Below are positions 1 through 8,418 of a stretch of 64,000 bases of DNA, piece after piece (the first letter of the stretch is position 1; each line of letters begins with the position of its first letter). Source of the stretch: Gammaproteobacteria bacterium (GTDB taxonomy: Bacteria; Pseudomonadota; Gammaproteobacteria; Burkholderiales; Nitrosomonadaceae); the NCBI GenBank assembly GCA_015709635.1, contig CP054180.1, positions 806,001 to 870,000 of the forward strand, read 5' to 3'. A model generated the notes under the pieces. The model made no database searches and was not told the DNA's origin. It was given only the letters and a program-made list of their open reading frames with translations. Made by a program: the position numbers and the translations under genes.

Positions 1-1800
1 TTTTATTATTTGCAGGTTATCCAGCAGGAGCACTATTACACGCTGGCGGAAGCGAACCGGATCTTCATCTCGCCGCTGGTGCCCAATCGCGGCCTGATTT
101 ATGACCGCAACGGGCGAATTCTGGCGCAGAATTATTCGGCGTACACTTTGGAAGTCGTACCTAGTCAGATCAAGGATGTTGAAGCGACGTTGAACGAACT
201 GGCTGAAATTATTGAAATAACGCCGACGGATCGCCAACGCTTCAAGAAATTGCTGAAAGAAAGCAAACGATTCAAGAGCCTGCCCGTGCGCAGCCGTTTG
301 ACGGATGAGGAAATCGCCACGTTTGCGGTGAATCGCTACCGTTTCCCGGGTGTTGAAATCAAGGCGCGCGTGCTGCGTCAATATCCCGAAAAGGAAATCG
401 TCTCGCATATCGTCGGCTATATCAGCCGCATCAACGATCAGGATCTCGATCAACTGGAACGCAACGGTGAGCTGCACAACTATCGCGGTTCGCAGCATAT
501 CGGCAAAATCGGCCTGGAACAAAGCTATGAAAAACAATTGCACGGTACCGCCGGTTTTGAAGAAGTGGAAACTGACGCGGCCGGCCGCTCGATTCGTGTT
601 TTATCGCGCACAGCGCCGGTTCCGGGCAACAATCTGATCCTGTCCCTCGATCTCGGATTGCAGGAGGCTGCCGAGAAAGCATTCGGCGAACGCCGCGGCG
701 CGCTGGTTGCGCTCGATCCGAATAACGGCGAAGTGCTGGCGTTCGTCAGCAAGCCGGGCTATGACAATAATCTGTTCATCGGCGGTATCGATCAGGAAAA
801 TTGGAATCTGCTGAACAGCTCGATCGACCGGCCGCTTAACAACCGTGCGTTGCGCGGCGTTTATCCGCCCGGCTCGACGTTCAAGCCGTTCATGGCGCTG
901 GCAGCGCTGGAACTGGGAAAACGCTCGCCGGAATACAGCATGAGCGATCCCGGTTACTTTTCCTTGCCGGGTGTCGATCGCCGCTACCGCGACTGGAAAC
1001 CGGGCGGGCATGGCCGGGTCGATTTGCACAAATCGCTGGTCGTTTCCTGCGACACCTACTACTACAGTCTTGCCAACGATCTCGGCATCGACAATATCCA
1101 TAGCTTTATCGGTCAGTTCGGCCTGGGAAAAAGAACCGGCATCGATATCGAAGGCGAAGTGGCCGGATTGCTGCCTTCGTCCGCTTGGAAAATGAGTCAA
1201 TATAAACAAAAATGGTATGCCGGCGATACCATTTCCGTGTCCATCGGTCAGGGCTACAATCTGGCAACGCCGCTGCAGCTGGCTTTCGCCACCATGATCA
1301 TCGCCAACAACGGTAAGGCGTATGTGCCGCGTCTGGTGAAACAGGTACAGAACAGTCAAACCGGGGAGATCGGAGATATTCCGGCGAAGATGCTATATAG
1401 CGTGTACATGAAACCGAAAAATCTGGAAGTCGTCAAGAATGCGCTGGTGGATGTTACCCGCCCCGGCGGCACGGCGGCCAAAGCCGGTGCCAATGCGGCG
1501 TACACCTTTGCCGGTAAAACCGGCACGTCGCAAGTGATCGCGATCAAACAGGGCGAGCGCTACAATGAAAAAGCGATCAACGAGCGGCATCGCGATCACG
1601 CTATGTTTATTGCCTATGCACCGGCGGAAAATCCCAAGATCGCATTGGCCGTTTTGGTGGAAAATACCGGCACCGGCGGCTCTACCGCGGCGCCGATCGC
1701 ACGCCAGGTATTCGATTATTTTTTGCTGGGAAAACCGGCTGAAGCAGCCGTTGCGCAATTGACAGAGCCGCATGCGGATCACGATCATGAGCATTTATGA
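1..1800 (+). CDS. mrdA: Penicillin-binding protein 2 (peptidoglycan transpeptidase), 5' end outside the window
   Basis: This is the elongation-specific DD-transpeptidase that cross-links peptidoglycan in the periplasm together with RodA. The reading frame is already open at base 1 (Phe-Tyr-Tyr-Leu-Gln-Val), which matches the end of the N-terminal membrane anchor, so the true start lies upstream and the TTG at position 10 is not the start. The visible part has the PBP dimerisation region (about residues 20-200) and the transpeptidase domain. The active-site motif is STFK (Ser near visible residue 292), followed by SCD and KTGTS. The tail is His/Asp-rich and ends in DHDHEHL. It is followed 37 bp later by rodA and then rlpA, the classic rod-shape operon order. 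Family assignment is very secure; only the N-terminus is missing. Confidence 0.96.
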   Translation, partial: FYYLQVIQQEHYYTLAEANRIFISPLVPNRGLIYDRNGRILAQNYSAYTLEVVPSQIKDVEATLNELAEIIEITPTDRQRFKKLLKESKRFKSLPVRSRLTDEEIATFAVNRYRFPGVEIKARVLRQYPEKEIVSHIVGYISRINDQDLDQLERNGELHNYRGSQHIGKIGLEQSYEKQLHGTAGFEEVETDAAGRSIRVLSRTAPVPGNNLILSLDLGLQEAAEKAFGERRGALVALDPNNGEVLAFVSKPGYDNNLFIGGIDQENWNLLNSSIDRPLNNRALRGVYPPGSTFKPFMALAALELGKRSPEYSMSDPGYFSLPGVDRRYRDWKPGGHGRVDLHKSLVVSCDTYYYSLANDLGIDNIHSFIGQFGLGKRTGIDIEGEVAGLLPSSAWKMSQYKQKWYAGDTISVSIGQGYNLATPLQLAFATMIIANNGKAYVPRLVKQVQNSQTGEIGDIPAKMLYSVYMKPKNLEVVKNALVDVTRPGGTAAKAGANAAYTFAGKTGTSQVIAIKQGERYNEKAINERHRDHAMFIAYAPAENPKIALAVLVENTGTGGSTAAPIARQVFDYFLLGKPAEAAVAQLTEPHADHDHEHL

Positions 1801-1837
1801 GTGGTAATGAGCATTTTGAACCTGATTTCAGCGCAGC

Positions 1838-2938
1838 ATGACCGAAATTAGAAAAATCTGGCATTTTCTGACACGCTATGTCGATAGTTTTTTACTGATC
1901 GGCATACTGGCATTGATGGTTGTAGGGCTGGTCGTGCTCTACAGCGCCACCGGGGCGAATATCGCCAGGGTCAGCAACCAGGCGATCAATATGCTGATTG
2001 CGTTGGTGATTATGTGGCTGGTTGCGAATATTCCACTGCAGCAGATGATGCGGCTGGCCTTGCCCATGTATGTCCTGGGGCTGGTTTTACTCATCGGCGT
2101 CGCCTTATTCGGTGAGATCAACAATGGCGCCAGGCGCTGGTTGAACATCGGCGTGACCCGCATTCAACCGTCCGAATTGATGAAAGTTGCGATCCCGCTG
2201 ATGATGGCTTGGTATTTCGATAAGCACGAAATCGCCTTGCGTCTGAAAGATTATTTTGGTGCCACGGTATTGTTATTGTTGCCGGTTTTGCTGATTCTGC
2301 GGCAACCGGATCTGGGTACGGCCATTTTGATTGCCGCCAGCGGTTTTTATGTGCTGTTCTTGGCCGGTTTGTCGTGGCGCATCATTGCCGGATTAGGGGT
2401 GGTAGCGGCGGGCAGCTTGCCGGTGTTCTGGATGTTTATGCACGATTACCAGCGCAAGCGCATCATCACCTTGCTCGATCCTTCGCAGGATCCGCTGGGT
2501 GCCGGCTACCACACCATCCAATCTTCCATCGCGATCGGTTCCGGCGGGGTTGTCGGCAAAGGATGGCAGAACGGCACGCAGACGCAGCTGGATTTTTTAC
2601 CGGAACAAAGTACCGATTTTATCTTTGCCGTCTTTTCCGAAGAGTTCGGATTGATGGGTAATACCGTGCTGTTGCTGCTGTATTTGCTGGTGATCGGCCG
2701 CTGTCTGGTGATTACCGCCAACGCCTCGACGCAGTTTACGCGGTTGATCGCCGGTTCAATTACGCTGACTTTTTGCACTTATATTTTCGTTAATATGGGA
2801 ATGGTTAGTGGTATCCTTCCGATTGTAGGGGTTCCGCTTCCTTTGATCAGCTACGGTGGCACGTCGATGGTGACAATGCTGCTCGGTTTTGGTATTTTGA
2901 TGAGTATTCAAACACATCCTAAATTAGTAAAGACATGA
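1838..2938 (+). CDS. rodA: Rod shape-determining protein RodA (SEDS glycosyltransferase)
   Basis: RodA is the SEDS-family peptidoglycan glycosyltransferase that polymerises lipid II during side-wall elongation in the inner membrane, working with PBP2. The 366-residue protein is highly hydrophobic with about ten predicted membrane segments, the usual length for RodA. SEDS signatures are visible: a QPDLGTA motif near residue 150, the stretch around PEQSTDFIFAVFSEEFG, and the C-terminal PLISYGGTS motif. It starts with ATG 37 bp after mrdA and its stop overlaps the start of rlpA by 4 bp (ATGA), so translation of the two is probably coupled. FtsW is the alternative family member, but the mrdA-rlpA context points to RodA. 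Confidence 0.96.
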   Translation: MTEIRKIWHFLTRYVDSFLLIGILALMVVGLVVLYSATGANIARVSNQAINMLIALVIMWLVANIPLQQMMRLALPMYVLGLVLLIGVALFGEINNGARRWLNIGVTRIQPSELMKVAIPLMMAWYFDKHEIALRLKDYFGATVLLLLPVLLILRQPDLGTAILIAASGFYVLFLAGLSWRIIAGLGVVAAGSLPVFWMFMHDYQRKRIITLLDPSQDPLGAGYHTIQSSIAIGSGGVVGKGWQNGTQTQLDFLPEQSTDFIFAVFSEEFGLMGNTVLLLLYLLVIGRCLVITANASTQFTRLIAGSITLTFCTYIFVNMGMVSGILPIVGVPLPLISYGGTSMVTMLLGFGILMSIQTHPKLVKT

Positions 2939-3906
2939 CAAGCCTTTATCCCAGACTCCAAAAAGCACGTAGATATTTACCTCTGAGAGCTTTTCCGGCA
3001 AGCGGCATGGCGTCCGCGGTCGTTTTGGCAGTATTGACCGCATGCAGCAGCACACCGCACCATCCCGGTACTTCCGCATCCAAGCAAAAAGATAAATGGG
3101 TTGCGTCAACAGCGGACGCAGGAAAGAGTTCCGGTTTAACTGCCAGAAAAGGCGGGGGATATTATCTGGATGACGGTCCGGAGGATAATCCGCCGACCGA
3201 TTTGCATTTGGTACCGGACGCCGTGCCCAAGGCCGAGCCGTTGCGGCAGGCCAATATGCAACCTTATGTCGCGTTGGGAAAGCAATTTAAACCGATGACG
3301 GAATTAACGCCGTATAAAAAACGCGGTGTCGCTTCCTGGTATGGCCGCCGCTATCATGGCAACAATACCGCTTCGGGCGAAGTCTACGATATGTACGCCA
3401 TGACAGCGGCGCATCCTACGTTGCCGCTGCCCAGTTATGCCCGGGTGACCAATTTGGATAATGGCAAATCCGTCATCGTGCGTTTGAATGATCGCGGACC
3501 GTTTTTGTCCGATCGCTTGATTGATTTATCGTACACCGCAGCGTACAAATTGGGCATATTGGCAGGCGGTAGCGGTCGCGTTGAAGTTGAAAGCATCGTG
3601 CCGGATGATTCGACCACACTGGCTGCCGTCAAACCATCCGTAGCGCAGCCTGCGCCGGATAACGACGCCGTGATGAATATGGTTTACCTGCAATTAGGCG
3701 CGTTCGGTTCACCGGATAATGCACATAATTTTCTCACGCAGGTACAGCGAAAACTGCCGTCGCTCAAGGATGCTGTCAGTATTACGAAAAATAAGGGTTT
3801 ATATAAAATACACGCGGGTCCTTATCCCGATCACGCTGTCGCAAAACTCGCGGCCAATACCATTAGTCAGCAACTGGCAATAACACCCGTAATAGTGATC
3901 GATTAG
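2935..3906 (+). CDS. rlpA: RlpA-type septal ring lytic transglycosylase, lipoprotein with SPOR domain
   Basis: RlpA proteins are outer-membrane lipoproteins; several cleave glycan strands that lack stem peptides at division sites. The 323-residue protein has a signal peptide ending in a lipobox (LTAC, Cys near residue 37), a low-complexity linker, and a double-psi beta-barrel domain (about 120-220) beginning GVASWYGRRYHGNNTASGE and containing the conserved NDRGPF. A C-terminal SPOR domain (about 245-323) would bind denuded septal glycan. The start overlaps the rodA stop by 4 bp. The last segment of the operon has no + strand terminator: the hairpin just downstream has its T-run on the other strand. 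Transglycosylase activity is known for some family members only and is inferred here. Confidence 0.93.
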   Translation: MTSLYPRLQKARRYLPLRAFPASGMASAVVLAVLTACSSTPHHPGTSASKQKDKWVASTADAGKSSGLTARKGGGYYLDDGPEDNPPTDLHLVPDAVPKAEPLRQANMQPYVALGKQFKPMTELTPYKKRGVASWYGRRYHGNNTASGEVYDMYAMTAAHPTLPLPSYARVTNLDNGKSVIVRLNDRGPFLSDRLIDLSYTAAYKLGILAGGSGRVEVESIVPDDSTTLAAVKPSVAQPAPDNDAVMNMVYLQLGAFGSPDNAHNFLTQVQRKLPSLKDAVSITKNKGLYKIHAGPYPDHAVAKLAANTISQQLAITPVIVID

Positions 3907-3912
3907 ATGAAG

Positions 3913-3946
3913 GCAAAAAAAATCCCTATTGCAAGCAATAGGGATT
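3913..3946 (-). terminator. Intrinsic terminator for a minus-strand transcript
   Basis: A perfect inverted repeat occupies 3921-3946 (arms AATCCCTATTGC and GCAATAGGGATT). On the minus strand the stem is followed by eight T residues; on the plus strand it is followed by AAAGGG, so it cannot be a good rlpA terminator. No annotated minus-strand gene lies upstream of it, which is why a short transcript from about 4117 is proposed. Confidence 0.75.
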
Positions 3947-4117
3947 AAAGGGCCTCGTCATAAAATCATTCATCGCAAGCTACGGTCGAATGTAAAACAT
4001 CTTCTTCAGTAAAAGTATTACAACAATTTTTACATTCCGGTTTCGATATTTCTATCGATATTGCGATAACTGATTTTAAGTTTAATACCTACTGAGTACT
4101 TTTGAAGATGAAAACAG
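3913..4117 (-). ncRNA. Candidate CRP-activated small RNA, about 205 nt
   Basis: This is an inferred transcript between the minus-strand promoter with -10 at 4124-4129 and the minus-strand terminator at 3913-3946. No ATG/GTG/TTG-started reading frame of useful length is present on that strand. One frame (stop at 3966-3968, open back to about 4085) would encode a short Cys-containing peptide (CKNCCNTF core) but lacks a standard start codon. Regulatory RNA is therefore the better reading. Evidence is purely architectural: activator site, promoter and terminator in the right order and spacing. No known sRNA family was recognised. Confidence 0.4.
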
Positions 4118-4123
4118 GGGGGA

Positions 4124-4152
4124 AATATACCCCTAAATCTGAATTATGATTG
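4124..4152 (-). promoter_or_regulatory. Minus-strand promoter candidate under the CRP-type site
   Basis: Read on the minus strand, the -10 is TATATT (4129-4124) with a 17-bp spacer to a poor -35 (CAATCA, 4152-4147). A weak -35 overlapped by the activator site is typical of class II CRP promoters. With +1 at about 4117, the centre of the TGTGA/TCACA site falls at -41.5, the canonical class II position. The spacing was counted by hand. Confidence 0.45.
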
Positions 4153-4166
4153 TGACTTTTGTCACA
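4151..4166. promoter_or_regulatory. Perfect CRP/Vfr/Clp-type operator
   Basis: TGTGACTTTTGTCACA matches the CRP-family consensus TGTGA-N6-TCACA at every defined base and is fully palindromic including the C/G next to each arm. It sits in a 481-bp gene-free stretch (3907-4387), about 220 bp upstream of the PAS/GGDEF/EAL gene, and is correctly placed for the minus-strand promoter. The rest of this stretch is AT-rich; a TATAAT at 4282-4287 without a good -35 may serve the downstream gene. Confidence 0.6.
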
Positions 4167-4387
4167 CTTAGGATAAATTAGTTTAACTGCGATCAATTTT
4201 CTTACTGATAGTGACAAAAATTGCTTTTTTACACGATTTCAATAGGATAAATTCCCTATTTTTTAGCGGTTTCATATCCCCTATAATTCAATGGTTTTTG
4301 TATTTTAGAAAAAATTATCTTTCTTCATGTTCCAAAAATTGAGCTTTCACACCCAACCTCAAATTTTTCTTATTGTAAATCAGCTGT

Positions 4388-7300
4388 ATGAATAGTGATG
4401 ATCAGGTTTCGAAAGATCCTGCAAGCAACGATACAGTAATTCCGACCTCCATTGTCCTGAGCGATGAACAGTTGCGTGAATTGTTCGATGACACGAAAGA
4501 TCTAATTCAGAGTGTTACCCCGGATGGCAGCCTTCTCTTTGTCAATCGCGCTTGGCGCGAAGCGCTGGGTTATACGCCGGCTGAAGTGGTGGCACTGAAT
4601 ATTTTCAGTGTCATTCATCCGGATCATCATGCGCAGTGCCAGAAATTCATGCAACGGATTATGGCGGGCGAATATGCCGGATTAATTGAAATCCCTTTTT
4701 TGACAAAAGATGGGCGAACCATCATTGTGGAAGGCAATGTCAGTCTATATACCGTAGACGGCAAGCCGGTCGCAACGCGCGGCATATTCCGCAATATCAC
4801 GGAACGCAAGGCGGTGGAAGCGGAAATTCTGACGCTGAAAGCCAATCTCGAACATACCGTGATACAGCGAACCGCCGAATTGCAAGCAAGCGAGCAACGT
4901 TTTCGCAATCTGGTTGCCAGCATACCGGGAGCGGTGTATGAATTTTGTGTCGATGCTCACGGCCACCGCTCATTCCCCTTCATGAGCGAAGGCATTGCCG
5001 ATTTGACCGGACGCGCTGCAACCGACTGTATGGCGGATGCTGAAATTTTGTTTCACATGGTGCCGGCTCAGGCTGTACCGGCTTTAGAAAAATCCATTCG
5101 TGACTCGATGGAAAAGCTGACGCCATGGTTTTACGAATTTCCACTGCACACACCGCTTGGAGAGAAATGGCTGTGCGGTCATTCGATGCCGCAGCGCGAG
5201 GCGGACGGCAAGACGCGCTGGCAGGGCGTGCTGGTTGACATTACCCGGCAAAAACAAATGGAAATCGCGCTGCGTGAAAATGAACAACTCTTTCGCAGCC
5301 TGACCGAAGCAGCTCCGGTCGGCATTTTTCGCACTGATGCAGCAGGCCGGTGTTTGTACGTGAACGAACGCTGGTGCGAGATAGCCGGTTTGGATGTTGC
5401 CGCAGCTTTGGGCGATGGATGGGTAGCCGCGATTCATCCCGATGACCGGGGAAAAGTGACCAGGGAATGGAATAAGGCGATACGGCAGCAGCAGCGGTTT
5501 ATATCCGAATATCGCTTTCAGACAAAAAAGCAAACAACCACCTGGATTCTGGGTCAAGCCCAAGCGGAATGCGATCAGAATGGCGATGTCCGGGGTTATG
5601 TGGGTACCATCACCGATATAACCGGCCAGAAAATGAAAGAGACAGAATTGGCAGAGTCGCGCAGCCTGTTGAAAACCATCGTTGACACAGTCCCGGCGCG
5701 TATTTTCTGGAAAGATAAGGAATCGCGTTATCTCGGGTGTAATCCCATGTTTGCACACGATGCCGGGATGGCATCGCCGCAGGAAATCATCGGTAAGGTC
5801 GACTATGAGCTAAGCTGGACCAAGGAGCAGGCGGATCACTACCGGAATGACGACCGGCGAGTGATCAGCTCCGGGGTACCCATGCTTTACTACGAAGAAC
5901 CGCTGAACAACGCCGCCGGGGAAATGATTTGGATAGAAACCTCCAAAGTGCCGCTGCTCAGCACGCGAAAGGAGATTATCGGTGTACTCGGGATCTATCA
6001 GGATATTTCCAAACAAAAACAGGCGAATGACTCGATGCGGCTTGCCGCTGCAATCTACCAGTCGAGTAATGAAGCCATTATGGTGATGGACGAGAACAAC
6101 CGCATCATCCAAGTGAATCCGGCCTTTACCCGCATGACGGGCTATGAGTTGGCGGATGTTCTCGGTAAGGATCCGGTGATGTTCCGCTCGGACCGGCACG
6201 ATGAGGCCTTTTACAAGGAGATTTGGCATAACCTTGCGCAGCAAGGCTATTGGCAGGGTGAAATCTGGGACCGGCGCAAGGATGGCACGGTGCATGCCAA
6301 ATGGCTCAATATCAGTGTCATCCGCTATCCGGATGGGCGCGCGCATTACTATGTTTCGCAGTTTTCCGATATCACCGAGAAAAAGAAAAAAGACGAAATC
6401 ATTTTGTTTCAAGCCAACTACGATCCGTTAACCGGCTTGCCCAACCGTAATCTGTTTAAAGAGCTTCTGGATCAGGAAATAAAGAAATCGCAACGCAGCA
6501 AGGCGCCGCTGTCACTGCTGCTGATGGATTTGGATCACTTCAAGGATATCAACGATACGCTGGGACATGACCGGGGCGACGAATTGCTCAAGGAAGTGGC
6601 ATTCCGCATCAAGTCTTGTGCCGGTAAGGAAGGTATCGTTGCACGCTTGGGCGGGGATGAATTCGCGGTCATTTTGTCGAAATGCGGCGACACCGGGTCG
6701 GTTGAGACGATCGCGCAACAAATCACGCAGAAATTGAAAAAACCGCTGAAATTCAAGCAGAATCGGGCTGACTACTACATTTCCGCCAGCACCGGTATCG
6801 TGTTTTATCCCCGCGATGGAGTCGACAGGAAAAGCTTGATGAAGCACGCGGACCAGGCGATGTATGCGGCAAAATTGGAAGGGCGCAACCGTTTTTGTTA
6901 CTTTACACCTTCCATGGAGCAGGAAGTGCACGAGAAGATGATGCTGATACACGACTTGCGCCAAGCGATTGCAAAGAACGAACTGCATGTTTTTTATCAA
7001 CCGATCCTGGATTTGTTTAGCGAGCGCATTGTCAAGGCCGAAGCGCTGTTGCGCTGGAATCATCCGAAGCGAGGCATGATCAGCCCGGCTGTATTTATCC
7101 CGCTGGCGGAAGAAAGCGGCTTAATTCTGGAAATCGGTGAGATGGTGTTCAAGCATTCGATCGACTTGATTGAACAGTGCCGGCGCAAGCTCGGCTATGT
7201 CATTCAAATCAGCGTGAATATATCGCCGGTTCAGTTCAAGCATATGAACGGCTATCGTTGGCTCGACAATCTGGCGCAGCTCGGTTTGCCCGGGGATTGC

Positions 7301-7714
7301 ATCAATGTGGAAATTACCGAAGGTCTGTTGCTGAAGGATTCCGATGTGGTGCAGCAGAATCTGCTGGAGCTGCGCAATAACGGTGTTGAAGTTTCCATCG
7401 ATGATTTCGGTACGGGATTTTCCTCGCTTTCTTATCTGAAAAAATTCGATATCGATTTTCTTAAAATCGATTACTCTTTCGTGCACCAGTTGATGGCGGA
7501 TGCCACAGACCGCGCATTGGTGGAAGCGATCATTATCATGGCGCATAAACTGGATATCAAAACCATTGCGGAAGGGGTTGAAACCGAAGCGCAGAAAGAT
7601 TTGCTGGCGCATTTCGGCTGCGATTATGTGCAGGGTTTTCTCTATTCGACCCCGGTCGCGCAGCCGGTATTTGAACAATTGTTGTTTGAGCAGGAAGAAA
7701 AGAAAAAAGCGTAA
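4388..7714 (+). CDS. Multi-PAS diguanylate cyclase/phosphodiesterase (PAS-GGDEF-EAL)
   Basis: This is a cytoplasmic c-di-GMP turnover protein of 1108 residues. About five PAS/PAC modules fill residues 20-670. They are followed by a GGDEF domain (about 670-830, with an intact GGDEF signature near residue 755) and an EAL domain (about 845-1095) with intact EALLRW, DDFGTGFSS and KIDYSFV motifs. Both catalytic signatures are complete, so synthesis and hydrolysis are both possible. The RxxD inhibitory I-site that normally precedes GGDEF by five residues is absent (GKEG there), so product inhibition is unlikely. No membrane segment or signal peptide is seen. The gene stands alone and converges with the methyltransferase gene. 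The PAS modules are not assigned a ligand from sequence. Confidence 0.93.
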   Translation: MNSDDQVSKDPASNDTVIPTSIVLSDEQLRELFDDTKDLIQSVTPDGSLLFVNRAWREALGYTPAEVVALNIFSVIHPDHHAQCQKFMQRIMAGEYAGLIEIPFLTKDGRTIIVEGNVSLYTVDGKPVATRGIFRNITERKAVEAEILTLKANLEHTVIQRTAELQASEQRFRNLVASIPGAVYEFCVDAHGHRSFPFMSEGIADLTGRAATDCMADAEILFHMVPAQAVPALEKSIRDSMEKLTPWFYEFPLHTPLGEKWLCGHSMPQREADGKTRWQGVLVDITRQKQMEIALRENEQLFRSLTEAAPVGIFRTDAAGRCLYVNERWCEIAGLDVAAALGDGWVAAIHPDDRGKVTREWNKAIRQQQRFISEYRFQTKKQTTTWILGQAQAECDQNGDVRGYVGTITDITGQKMKETELAESRSLLKTIVDTVPARIFWKDKESRYLGCNPMFAHDAGMASPQEIIGKVDYELSWTKEQADHYRNDDRRVISSGVPMLYYEEPLNNAAGEMIWIETSKVPLLSTRKEIIGVLGIYQDISKQKQANDSMRLAAAIYQSSNEAIMVMDENNRIIQVNPAFTRMTGYELADVLGKDPVMFRSDRHDEAFYKEIWHNLAQQGYWQGEIWDRRKDGTVHAKWLNISVIRYPDGRAHYYVSQFSDITEKKKKDEIILFQANYDPLTGLPNRNLFKELLDQEIKKSQRSKAPLSLLLMDLDHFKDINDTLGHDRGDELLKEVAFRIKSCAGKEGIVARLGGDEFAVILSKCGDTGSVETIAQQITQKLKKPLKFKQNRADYYISASTGIVFYPRDGVDRKSLMKHADQAMYAAKLEGRNRFCYFTPSMEQEVHEKMMLIHDLRQAIAKNELHVFYQPILDLFSERIVKAEALLRWNHPKRGMISPAVFIPLAEESGLILEIGEMVFKHSIDLIEQCRRKLGYVIQISVNISPVQFKHMNGYRWLDNLAQLGLPGDCINVEITEGLLLKDSDVVQQNLLELRNNGVEVSIDDFGTGFSSLSYLKKFDIDFLKIDYSFVHQLMADATDRALVEAIIIMAHKLDIKTIAEGVETEAQKDLLAHFGCDYVQGFLYSTPVAQPVFEQLLFEQEEKKKA

Positions 7715-7735
7715 GCCTGCCGGTTTATCCGCAGG

Positions 7736-8398
7736 TCATCGTACGCCTATTTTCAGCAGAATCGCACATTCCTGTAACTGGCTCAATCCGCGCTCCTGAA
7801 AACGTGGGGTTTGTGCCAGGACATCCTGTTGCGATAGCAGCGTGATCTCTGCGCGAGCTCCGAAAAGTGCAGTTACCTCATCGAAGGACACCGCAAAAGG
7901 CGGACCGGCCATTTCGTGTTGCTGATAATCGAGCGTGACGAGCAGGATTTGCGTGCCCAGCGGAAGAATCCGCAGCAGATGATGCGCATAACGCCGGCGC
8001 ATGTCCGGCGGCAATGCCACTAATGCGGCGCGATCGTATACGGCGCTGACAGCCGCGGTGTCTTGGGCGGTTAAATCGAAAAAATCACCGCACCAAACGT
8101 GCACGCCATTTGTTTCCAAATGCGTGAACCGGTCACCCGCATCGCCATGCGATACCAGTTCATTCTCGGCGAAAAATGCCTGCGCCGCGCTGACGCTTAA
8201 CTCAACACCCAACACGGCATGTCCCTGCTGGCGCAGCCAGAGCATATCGCGGCTTTTTCCGCATAACGGCACAAGCACCGTGCTGGCCGGGCTTAGTTGC
8301 AAACGCGGCCAGAATTCGCGCAGATAAGGATTGATTTCGCTCTGATGGAAAGCGGTGTCATTCCGCTGCCAGCGTTCCAACCAGTATTCTTTTTTCAT
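7736..8398 (-). CDS. tpm: Thiopurine S-methyltransferase-like SAM-dependent methyltransferase
   Basis: A 220-residue class I methyltransferase of the TPMT family. Bacterial members methylate thiopurines and have been linked to selenium and tellurium methylation. The N-terminus (WLERWQRNDTAFHQSE) and the SAM-binding stretch (VLVPLCGKSRDMLWL near residue 45, then GVELS) are characteristic. A second conserved region is VYDRAALVALPP. It starts 20 bp after the carboxylase stop and is therefore probably the last gene of the riboswitch-controlled operon. A role in guanidine metabolism is not obvious; it may simply be carried by read-through. Start codon ATG with no strong ribosome site. Family assignment firm, substrate unknown. 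Confidence 0.9.
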   Translation of the reverse strand: MKKEYWLERWQRNDTAFHQSEINPYLREFWPRLQLSPASTVLVPLCGKSRDMLWLRQQGHAVLGVELSVSAAQAFFAENELVSHGDAGDRFTHLETNGVHVWCGDFFDLTAQDTAAVSAVYDRAALVALPPDMRRRYAHHLLRILPLGTQILLVTLDYQQHEMAGPPFAVSFDEVTALFGARAEITLLSQQDVLAQTPRFQERGLSQLQECAILLKIGVR

Positions 8399-8418
8399 TT
8401 CAGTTTCGCAGCTCTTCC

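Noticed and set aside
601..1359. Long minus-strand frame opposite mrdA
   Set aside because: Shadow of the conserved plus-strand gene; composition and motif content are those of an antisense frame.
3921..3946. Hairpin as the terminator of rlpA
   Set aside because: The T-run is on the minus strand side; the plus strand continues with AAAGGG.
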